Program-made: the position numbers and the translations under genes
DNA from: Lytechinus variegatus
Lineage: Eukaryota; Echinodermata; Echinoidea; Temnopleuroida; Toxopneustidae
Length of the DNA: 64,000 nt
NCBI RefSeq assembly: GCF_018143015.1
Contig: NC_054741.1
Location: 8,954,683 to 9,018,682, forward strand
Direction: 5' to 3'
Notes under the pieces: generated by a model
Databases searched by the model: none
What the model saw: only the letters and a program-made list of their open reading frames with translations
What the model was told of the DNA's origin: nothing
In this document: positions 17,501-29,500 of the stretch, piece after piece
Position numbering within the stretch: position 1 is the stretch's first letter
Layout of the letters: each line of letters opens with the position of its first letter

Positions 17501-20500
17501 TTGGTTGTAGCTATAGCTGGAATGATGTTACCTGCCATTGCTGTACGATTAATATATGAAAGACTTATTAAAGGTCAAGTCCACCTCAGAAAAATGTTGA
17601 TTTGAATCAATAGAGAAAAATCAGACAAGCACAATGCTGAAAATTTCATCAAAATCGGATGTAAAATAAGAAAGTTATGACATTTCAAGGTTTCGCTTAT
17701 TTTTAACAAAATAGTTATATGAACGAGCCAGTTACATCCAAATGAGAGAGTTGATGATGTCACTCACTATTTCTTTTGTTTTTTATTGTTTGAATTATAC
17801 AATATTTCAATTTTTTACGAATTTGATGATTAGGATCTCATTGCCTGAAGCACAAAAAGTTAAAATAATGGAATTCCACGTGTTCAGTGAGGAATGAAAC
17901 TTAATTTCACATGACAATGACAAGAAAATAAAAATATTCCATATTTCATATAATAAAATACAAAAGAAATAGTGAGTGAGTGACATCATCAGTTCCTCAT
18001 TTGCATATAACTATTTTGTGAAATGAAGTGAAACTTTAAAATGCCATAACTTTCTTATTTTACATCCGACTTTGATGAAATTTTCAGTGTTTTGCTTGTT
18101 GAATTTTCCTTTTTTTATTCAAATCAAGTTTTTGTTGGGGTGGACTTGTCCTTTAAAAATGTGATCTTCGGCTATCCTAAAACTGACATATGTATAGTTA
18201 CAATATGTGCAGTAATCTAGGAGGGGAATATTGTATAATATACATGTAAATGTCATCATCATTATCACAACAATTACTATGAACATTGTCTATCATGACC
18301 ATCAACAATTATCATCATCATCATAGGTAACTTGAAATATGCTCTTGCGCATTTGCTCTGGTCTTAATATCTCAGACAGCATAGCATTAGAGTAAGGATT
18401 TGGTTCAAAATAATGTAAGATTAGGATTGGGTTTAAGTTTAGGGAGCGTAAGTTTATATGTTTGGCTTAACATGAAAATGTTTCATAAGAGTAATTGCCA
18501 CCGGAGCAAATGTCATGGAACCTCATTATTATCGTCAGAAGTTTTTTTATCATATCAACAGTATCAATGAATCAAAATGGGATTGCATGAAAAAGTCAAT
18601 CATCATCAACATTACCACTGTCATTTTTTTCCCAATCATCACCATAAAATGATCAACACTCAATCATCTATGTATGTGCCTATCAAACATGAGTGCAAGA
18701 TGACTTACATTTGATATCAAATCTTGTTTTCATAGGAATACCAAATATATGTGACCTGATGTTAGCAGTACAGGCTACAAAGTCCATCGCTGCTTGGTCA
18801 TCCTATGAAAAAAAAGCAAAGTTGTTGTCAATGGAACATGCAATTAAAAGAGAATGAAACCCTGAGACTATTTAAGTTGGCATACATGAAAACTGAAAAA
18901 TCAAAGAAAAAAAATGAATAAAAGTTAGAAAAATATGAATAATATTTCAATGTTGAGATCACCAACGACGAGGACATCCCTTTCTGGCAATCCAACCAAC
19001 ATGTGTGATGCCACACTTGTACATGTACAACTCCCCAATAAATATACTTAACATAAAATGCCAAAATGCTTATACTTCACATCACTTTTACGTAGTTTAC
19101 TTTAAGTCAAATAATGCGCAATGTATGTTTCCACCTTAGCGCAGGATGTATGACTACATGTATATACAATTGCAAATTGCAAGCTAGGCAGACTTCAGCC
19201 AGAAATGGCAAGTAAAGTAAATGGGGAGACGAACTGGTTTTAAAAAAAGTAGGAATAGACCATGTGGGATAAAACCTCACGGAAACCACTAGTAGACAGA
19301 GCTGGTGTAGACCAGGCAAAAACTTAATTGTTCATTTTTAGGGGCTACTCTTCCCAACCCACTGCCAAATTTGCTCATTGGACAAGCTTCAACACTGCAG
19401 TAAATGGGGATTTTCAGGAGCTTTGTTTAATTTCCAGGGCTCTTTTTTAGCATTTCGAGGGTGAAATCGTCAGAACCCCTGTGCAATTTTCCCCCCTGGA
19501 GTAGACCAATCAGTAATACACCTATACATACCTTGTCCCATGCCAGTTCTCCTCTATCTTTACTTTGAATGTGTAGACTAGCAAGACTCTCTTCAAATAC
19601 CCTCACACAATCTTTGATATTCCACTGTCTTTGGTCCCTCAGTACGCTACTCTTGTCATTGCTCACTTCTAGAAAAGAAAAAAAAAAGAATAAAATATGT
19701 TATAGCTGGCTTACACTTTGGGGAAATCCAACAATTCACTGATATAGTTTAATTTACTTTTACTAATTACTTTGCACTTACCCAAGAGTGATTATTGGAC
19801 ACATTACAATTACTTTTCATCTCAAATAGCCCACAGTGTACCTTTGTTTGACCAGCAACTATAATTTCATTATCTGGTTAACTTTTCACTATCAAAATCA
19901 AGAGCAAAATTTTACAATATGGACAATAATGAATATCTTATTATCCCCCTGTGATTGGCTGAGAAAGCTTCACATGATTATGGGTATTTCCAACTATTTC
20001 AGGATGTTGGTACGATTAACATTCAATGGGAAATGATGTCACGGCCGATTAGTTACGAACAGTGACTCCCTGAAAATGTGAGTACATTCAGCGGCCGTAA
20101 GAGAGCTAGAGTGTCTACCATGGGGAACTCTTGCAGTGTCACAGATACTAACTGGCCAGATACTGATCTTGATTGCTTTTGATATTACTTTAGCTCAGCT
20201 GGTAAATGAAATCAGATGTCTGTGTGATAAAGATGTTGGCCTCCAGTAGTAAGCAACTTGGTGGGTATACTAATGAAGACTTGGATTATTCAATAAATTT
20301 AGTGGACAGTGAAAAAATATATTGACACAATTGTTTTACTTTTAAAACATTTTCCTGCTGACTTGGATTTCCATTGCGTTTCGATATGAAAGAAGAGCAC
20401 AAGACAGATATGTAAAAGGTAAGAAATTTTTCCCCCTGTCTTGGATAGATATTTGATCCCAAACATAAAATATTTTTTATTTTGAAACATCAAACAAATA

Positions 20501-23500
20501 ATTTTGAGTTTCTAATTAAAACTGTGAGCCTCAGTGCCTCCAATAATACTATTCACTGAGGGGAGGCACCTCTGCCCATAGTTTTAACCAGAAACTCAAA
20601 GGCAATACTGTTACCAATTAAAGATAAATTCCAGTCTTGGTAACGATCCCAAAATGACTTCTGACAGAATCTAATATAATGACCACCTAGGTGTCTGTTG
20701 GTATGAATAAAAAATATGTGCCAAAGGATTCTGGAAGAAATTGTGTAATTGCTGAGAAATAAGCAAAATAAGCGCAGATTCGGTCAATTCCGTCGGGTCT
20801 TTATTCCAGCAATATTAATACACTGTCCCACGTGTGCCTATCTGTGTTGGTGATCTTCAGTGTGAACATTTTTCAGCGTAGATTTCAAGATTTCACAAAG
20901 TTCAGTTTATGTAAATGTACCAGATCTAGATCCTCGGTGATATTCTGACAATTAAGCCTGGTTTTACAGACTTTCTCATGAAATCAGTGTTTACTGCATT
21001 TACTGGAATTTCTCTTTAACATTCCTGGTTATAGTAAACAGTATACACCTGGTAATAGTGAACAACATACCAAGTAATAGTGATCATAGCTTACCTTCAG
21101 TATCCGGTAAATTATTCCAGTCTAGAGGGGTTGGAGGTCTCCTCTTCTTCCATAATTTCTCCATTGATAGAAGATACTTGATGTCCTCATGAAAGAACTT
21201 CATATTACAAAACAAGCATTTAGAAATCATCCATATATAATCATGGTCATGAATATCACATGAAAAATGCACATCATCAAGGGCATTAATAAGAATTACA
21301 CACAGGATGGCAGGAGGTGCCTCTGGAACAGTTCTAAAGCCCAGTGCATACTATGTGATCCACTAGGATAGCGATTTTTAAAATAAATCGCATTTCGCCT
21401 TTAATATGAAAGTTCCTATTCCAAGAATAAAAATTACTTTATTTGAAGTTCCAATGTAGGGAATAATAAAATCATAATTTTGCTTAGCAGCAAGCCCTGT
21501 TGTTGGAGTAAAATTCAGATCGGCTTTAAGTCGCAGCCGATAATGACGTCATTGCAATTTGGAATTGACTGTGCTCTTTATTCCTGCAGGGAGGCTCAAA
21601 CAAGACTAATTTAGCCTTCGACCATTTAATTATGTTCATCTATTACATTGTCTGTGATGTATTTATTTTACCAATGTTCTGAAAATCAAGTTTGTCCTAA
21701 TAATAATACATTCAATTATTCACTGTGCTTTTAGAAAAGTTGAAAAGGGAAAGCTCACGAAACTTGGCATATTTCCTGATTGTGGTGCGCTTTCCAATAA
21801 TTCCAAAATATTCCAATCCCAAAGCTATTGTGGATCGCATTCATGTATAATTGCTATTCAGTAATAGGTATAACTATTAACTTACAAGAATGCTGTGAAC
21901 AAGGGGAGATTTTACAAATACCAACATCAAGTCAACTTCTCCTTTATATCTGCCTCAAATGCAGAGTCTCACCTCATTGCCTGCTCTATGCCTTCACATC
22001 AGGGAAACATTTGATAAAATAATGATCAGTGATTTTCAAGTGTTGTTATAAGCTACTGAAATTTTTGCATCTGGCTCAGAGCAACTTTTTCAGCGAAAAT
22101 CCCTGACAAGATGATCAACTTGTCTACAGTCCTTTTCAGGACTAAACACATTTTTAAGACAGACCACTCTCTCTCATCTTTCTGTTTGATCCCTATACTT
22201 CACCACAGCTCTACTAAGCAAGATATAACAAAGATATAGAAGATTACTCCTACCTTCCTGAAAAGTTTCTCAGCATTGAATCCTGAGTCCTGAGCCCACT
22301 TTTTGGTTGATTCCCTGATGACATTACCATCCATGGTTGGTATATGATCTACAGCTTGTTGACCTGCATCACCCGCTGCCTCAGGATCAGCTGTGTCCGG
22401 TGATACATCTTGATCAGGGTCATCTTCACCAAACAGCTGACTGAGAAATATATCATACAGTAAAAATTTAACAGACTGAACACACTCAGTTCATAATTGG
22501 TATAAGATCAGAGCTGCCAACCTGGACAAGAACATATTTTCAAAGAAATAGCATAGGACAACACATAAAACTGAAACTTGAGAAATCAGTATTTTGCATG
22601 AAACCATCAGTATTCTTCTCATTTTTCAGTACTTAATACTAAAAATCTGTACTACTTGGCAGATCTGTAAGATCTATTGCTTGATAACATGCATCACTCG
22701 CTTCCCCAAGATCAGCTGTTTAAATGGCTTCATTAGGGTCTTCTTCAGCTCAGACAACTTTTCATGAACAGTTGATAAAAGCTGGCGAATTTGTCTCAAG
22801 TTATTGTGGTAATTAGAAGCATGACACGCAAGGAAATGGTGAAGAAATATTCCCATCACTGTAATTGGTGGAGAAGGGCACGGTGAGACGGGTGGGTCAG
22901 AAAATGACCTTCAACTTGAAAAAAGAAAACTTATAAAGATATAATTTGTAATTCTTACTTAAATAAATGCTTTCCCCAAACGATGCAGTGTATAGGTTCG
23001 GATGGTGTGTTTCGAATGGTGCATCCTGGGAAGGACTTCTGAGGTGGAGCTGGCTGGCATTCATAGCATTCTGTCAGACCCTATTAAATCAAAATACAGT
23101 TAAATATTAAGTTACCAACTGTCTGTAAAAACACTGTTTATATATATAAGTGGTGCTCAGCCACCAACAGGTTAAGAAATGGGAGTTTGGTGTCTAAACT
23201 CAGGACAGGCACTTACCTTTCTTATGACAGTGACCTGGCCAAGGTAACCTGCACTCCCACTTTCCACAAGTGGAACATCGGCAGCAAGACACATCCGGTT
23301 CACATGATTCCTAGCAGCTGAAAAAAATCAATTCATATCGTCAATTTTTTCCATTTTTTTTCTTGGGGGTGAAAGCGCAAGGCTCAAATTAAGAATTCAA
23401 AGAGGCAAGGCCAATTTATTTTAAGGGCACATAAAGGAAAGGGAAGGCAGTGATCACTTTAAGGGGTATCCAAGGTCATTACAAAGGGGCATCGATAGTA

Positions 23501-26500
23501 AAGCCTCCTTTTTAATGGGGCACTTGCACTGGATTGATGCAAGGCACTAAGGCAAAAAGGCAAACACTTTTGGCCTTTTTAGAAGCACATAAAGGCCATT
23601 TCTAGGGGCATACAATCCATAGCCTTGGATGGTCTTGGATTAATTTGGGACCTGAAGTTGGATTACACCATGTGGCAATTCAGTGTCTACATTACCCTCC
23701 CCCTTCCAGACAGAACTTAGCTCCTGATCCTCGACAATTGGTCTCATCTTTATTTCTCAAAAGACAAAGAGACAGGTTAGGGTCATGATAGGGTTTGGCG
23801 TAAGCTAATTTAGGGCTTTTAATGGAACATACATTAGGGATAGCCGAGGGTTTAACTTGAGGTTGCCATTGGATCATATTTTTGGCTCAATCCTAATAGA
23901 AATGGGTTATTTGAAAGTCTGACAAGATCACACAGGCAAAGACATGATCTTCTGAGTCAGCCATCCCCCAGGAGCCACCTTTCACTCATCATGAATTGTA
24001 CAGATCATTGAGGATCACCAGGCTTATGTTATCCTGCTAGGTTCAGTGAGCCCTGACTGGGACTGTGCATTCACTTTTGTTTGCTCGCCAATCTTTGGAT
24101 GTCCTCTCGCTTCAAGCCATCTGTCTTGATTTTTTGGGGTGCACCCCATAAGCACCAACTAAGCATTTATTGGGCCACATTATAATATTCATTATTATTA
24201 TTTATATAATCTCATTTTGGAGGAATTCTTCAAAATCTTTACTTTACTCCATATACTAGAAAACCAACTTTCAAATAAAACTAGTTATTAAAATTATATG
24301 AAATTATTTTAATAAACTCTACTTCTAGATGATAAATATTTTATTACAGTAAAAAAATGAATAATATAAAAATCATATATATACCCTAATTATTTTACTG
24401 AGTGTATCAACACAACATCAGACTACTTCTTACCTCTGTTATCTAAAGCATTGAGCACCATAGTGAACTGTTTGAAGAAATCACGGTTGTATTCTGGACT
24501 GCAAACAGGGTTGAAAGAAAGGTTAATAAGAGTAAAAGGTGAGAGGTGTCATGGTCTAGTAGATATGTTTCCAGACTACACATATAATAATAATAGTTTT
24601 TGTATAGCGCATAACACATTATGAATAACGTCTCTATGCACTTCCATATATCACAAGGTTTGGGGTTTGATTCCCACCTCAGCATCTCTTGGTATGAGTT
24701 GATCTACATTTGCCACACTTGACCCAGGTGAAGTATATGGACACCCAACAGGAATTCTGAGATGCTAAAAATACCCTATAGGCAGCTATGCTAAAGCCGT
24801 AGTATAACATGCAGTGCCTAGAGTAGTCATTTGAATAAAGTGCTATACAAATTTTGCATATTGTTATTATTATTATGAAAATAAACAGCTTACTCTTTTA
24901 CTTGGGCACTTCATTGTCTCGCTGTACACCCCCCTTTCCCCCAAGTATTTGGTTATAAATGCTCAAGGGTGATTTTGAATACTTCTGAGCCCATGAGTCA
25001 AGTGCTAGACGTCTCCAACCATCTTCGAGAATGCTTTACATCTAACCAAAATAGGTCAGTGGCCTGACAGAGACCCGACAGCGAATGTGAGTTTACTCAA
25101 TTTTGAGATACCTCAGGTGAATTTGCTAGGGTTTCTTCTACCCAGGTTGCTACTCTCTTTGACCTCAGTTAGGAAAAGAAATTAGATGGAAAAGGGGGCT
25201 CAAAATGCCAATGTTTTCACTGACACAAAATCAAGCCCTGCAAATTTGATGTACATGTATTATCTGTGTGTTGTTTAATTCAATAACTCTTAACTGCACA
25301 TACTCAACAATGATATTCTACACTTCCTTTACCAATTTTTATTATAATGGTATTTAATATTCACTGCTAAGGGATATTTAAAGGAAGATAATACTAAATT
25401 CATTAAGTTGCAATGAAGTGAAAATATAGAAATCATTCTCTCCTTCCAAACTAGCAAATTTTTAATATGCATTCTTAATTCATTTCTATTCATCTCAATC
25501 GCATCAATCTGTGTGGCCTAGCAGCTCTGTGCAACACTTGTATGAAGCCATAAATGAGAAGCCATTATGAGCAAAATAAAGCTAGAATATATGGATAATA
25601 GCTGAAATAGGGTTGAACTTACTTCATTACACTGTCATGCCTTGCTTCAATCGAGACATCTGGGTTGAATGTCAACACGCTCTCTTTTGCAACCTTGTGT
25701 AAGAAACAAATGTGGATTATGGCTGTGCAGCATGCATATATCAAATTTTGTCTAAGACGAAGTGGTGAAAGACTTACAGTTTCTCAGGAATTTAAAGTTC
25801 AATATGTATTGCTATAGTGACATACTTCCACATTACTACCAGTCTACACTTTGTAACATTGCATATAAAATCAGCTGCCAGTTTCAACATTGGGAAACAA
25901 ATCTGAATGTTCATGAACAGATATTTGTTCTAAATTTCCCTGTTCCATTTATTTCTGAATTACACGCACAAAGGGGAATAACACTTAAAATGTTTTTATA
26001 AAAGACAAAAGAAAGGCTTGAGTATTCTTTATGTGCTAAGTTAGTTTGGAGATAACAATTTTTCATTTTTTTTTATTGTATTAAAATAACATTTGTAAAA
26101 ATTTAGAATTCCTCACACGCAAAAAGTTGGGCAAGTTTACAATACTTCATTTTTTTTTCATTATATTTTCATATCCAATCGTCTGAATATGTTTATAAAT
26201 GGTGGGTTAGATCAGCCTTCCCTTATTTGTTTTTTTTTAAAGGGATACTTACTTGTGCTTTTGATTTGCCAACATGCTTTTTCTGAAAGAGAAACTGCCG
26301 GTTGAGATTGCTGACATCAATAGTATCTAAATCAATCTGAAAATAAAGAACAAAACAAAAAATAAAAGGATTGTCTTCATCCTTTTACTATGAATTCTAT
26401 AAACAATTGTACATCTAACATCTATTTGATACGAACCTGGTTGCTCTGAGTTATCAAATTTTGTGAATCACAGCCAGAAGATTTTCCACTAGAAGTTTAA

Positions 26501-29500
26501 CAAGTGATCTGTATGTTTAAGAATTCACTTTCAGGTTTTTATATAGAATGGCAAGGGTGTTATTAGCCTAGGTAAATCCCCCAGTTTTCCCTAAAAATGT
26601 AAATACTATGCTCTTTGGTGGCATGTACAAATTAAATGTGAATAAAATTTAATCAACTTTCTCAAACTCATTTGAAGAAATTACAGTTAAGCATCATCTA
26701 TATATCATCATATATTTCACCATCTATTTTTCATGACTTGCTGTTTTCCAATAATCTTGTTGTGAAACCTGATATGTTTCCATTCACTAGCGCACTTGAC
26801 GGGTGAATGAACTTTCCTAAATTTCTCGTGTGGAGAAATCTTTGCATTTTTGAAAACTGAGACAGTCCCTGGAAACTGGGATGATCCCAATTTTCTGACC
26901 AGCACCTCTACTGTTCAAATGACAAATCTAACACTGTTTGTTGATGCATGGACTGATCCCGGTATCTTCTTGGTATCCCCCCTTTTTTTTTTGACAAATA
27001 GGCCCGGGGGGGGGGGGCACTCAGACTCAGTGTATAATGCATAGTGGGTATGTGCCGCGGAGGGGACCCCCATTTTAACACTCAAATTTCCGTTCCAAGG
27101 CATAGCAGTTTTGTCTTATTGAGAAGAACAAAGAAAGCCGCTCCAAGGCATAGCATTTTCTTCTTAGTCAAGAAAAAATAAGAAATCCGTTCTATAGCTT
27201 CACATATGTTTCGTTATGCCGCAGCGCGCCGTTCCAATCGCATTGATCTGCTACAATGAGCTGCAATTTTGGTGAAAAGCGGCCACAGAGCGCTGTCCTA
27301 CCATCGCCTCAGCTCTCTGCGAACACACCCGGCGGAGGCCGCGCTAGCTGCATCATGCACACATGACCGTTCCGTAGGGTTGTATACGCACTCACACTCC
27401 GGTGATCTTTTCCAAGGACCCCCGTTTTCACGAACATTTGTAGTTCCGAAGCCCGTTCCAAGGACCCCCCTTTTTACAATAAGCCCGCTCCAAGTCCCCC
27501 GTTTTTTGTCTCGCCCACGGCACACACCCACCATTTTTTGGGTCGAGTAAAAAAATAAAGGAGAAAAATTCTCTCCTTAAATTTTTTCTTTCACACATTT
27601 GTTCATCTTCCCTTCTTTTTCTTCCTTTATTCTTTCAAAGAAGGGCGGAAACCTTATTCTCTCTTTCACTCTTTCTTTCATCCTTTTATTATTTCGTCGC
27701 ATGCACCACAAACCATCCTCTCAGCGCAGATACAGTGCGCTATCGCGCCTTGCGATTTCACCACGAACCGTCCTCTCTGTTACGATGCCCACTGTGGCGT
27801 AAATAATTCACTTCAAGAAAATGTAAAGATACGGGATGAAACTTTGGAACCTGAACTATCGAACAAAGACACCGGTAAATAATTTGCTCTCTTTTCATGC
27901 CTTTAGTTGCACTTATTGCTGGTTTAAAAAAAACTTTTTTTTTAATGCGTTCTCTGCAAAACTAACTTTCGCATCGAAGTGCGCAGAGAGGATCAGGGTG
28001 ACCAGATGTCCAGTATTTCCCGGGATTGTCCCATATTTTGCTCCTTTGTCCCGACAAACCCTTCCCGGGACGCCTATTTGTCCCGTATTTAAGAGTATTG
28101 AACAAAATGTAGTTAATACATTTAAAAGTGAAGTTCATCAAATAACCAACAGATGATGAAGCAGAGATAACAATGAAACTGATTTGGAGATGTAATCGGT
28201 GGAACATTGAGTTTTCATAACTAGATCTTGTTGTTTTAGCCCCGGGTTTCAGCTTTCGTTTTGAGTCTTGTTTTGTATGAGGCCGCTATGTTTCATCTCA
28301 TTTTTAAGTTTGACAATGTTTCACTTTGAAATTTTATTATCTAAGACATTTTAGTTTTTCAAAATTCTAAAATGTATTAAAAACACCAAATATCATTATG
28401 ATTTTTGTTGATGACTGGATTTTTTGTTGGCTTGAAGTTTGAACATTTTTCCTCTTTCTTCTTTTGTATCATTCTTTGTTCACCTTTATATCCTTCCTGC
28501 TTGCCCTTTTTTTGTTCTATCTATCTTCATTTCCGATCTTTTTTCCTGCAAACCTTTCTCTCTCTCTCTCTGTTCATTTGTCTTTCTTTCATTCTTTCTG
28601 TTGCTTTCCTTTATTGAATTTCCATTTTTTATTCCCTGAATTCATTCTTTCTTTCCTTAAACTTTTCTTTGCTTCCTCCCTCTCTTTCCTCCTTTCTTTC
28701 TTTCATTCTTTATTTTATTTTTCCTTCTAATTCTTTTCCCTTATCATTTCTTTCCCTTCCTTCCTTCCTCCCTTCCTGTTTTTTTTCTTTCTTTCTTTGT
28801 TTCTTTCTTCCAAAAAATGAAGGAAACATTTTTCTTTCCTTCATTCTCTCTTTCCACCCCTTTTTTCTTACTTTCTTTTTTTTCCTTTCTCTCCTTTATT
28901 TTGTCTTTCACACATTCATTCATCTTCCCTTCCTTTTTTTTCTTTCTTTCTATATTCATTTCAAAGAATGACAAAAACCTTTTTTCTCTTTTATTCTTTC
29001 TTTCATCCTTCTTTTATTCTAACTTTAATTTTTTTCTCTTAATTTTCCCCTTCAGTTCGTTTTTCCTTTCTTTCATTTCAAGTCATCTCTTTTCTTCCTC
29101 TCCTTCATTCTTTCGTTTACCCTCCCTTTCAATTCTTTATATTTTTCGCAAGTCTAATACTGTGAATCTTTGTTGATCCTTTTTGTCGATTGTCCCGTAT
29201 TTAATTTTGTGAAATCTGGTCACCCTGGGGAGGATGGTTCGTGGTGCGTGCGACGATTTTATTTCATTTTCCCCTTCATTTTTTTTCTTTCTTCTCAGAC
29301 TCAGTCATATCAATTCATCTCTTTTCTTTAATCTTTACTTTCTTTCCTTCATTCTTTCGTTCATCCTCCCTTCCAATTCTATATAATTTTCTTTTTACAA
29401 GTCTAACGCTGTGTAGCCTTCTTTGTTGATCTTTTTTATTAAGACCTTGCTAGGTCGATCCACTCGTGCAGCGTGATTTGACCCTTTGTCGATTCGACGA

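Noticed and set aside
18250..18330. TCATCATCAT runs suggestive of C boxes on the - strand
   Set aside because: Simple ATC microsatellite-like sequence without a D box or stem.
27269..27550. 93-codon frame on the + strand and its 78-codon shadow on the - strand
   Set aside because: Located in a GC-rich repeat with CCGTTCCAAGG words, within UBA2 intron 1; no conserved motif.
28464..29176. Several overlapping Phe/Ser/Leu-rich frames on the + strand
   Set aside because: They come from the CTTT/CCTT tract inside the hAT-like element in UBA2 intron 1.
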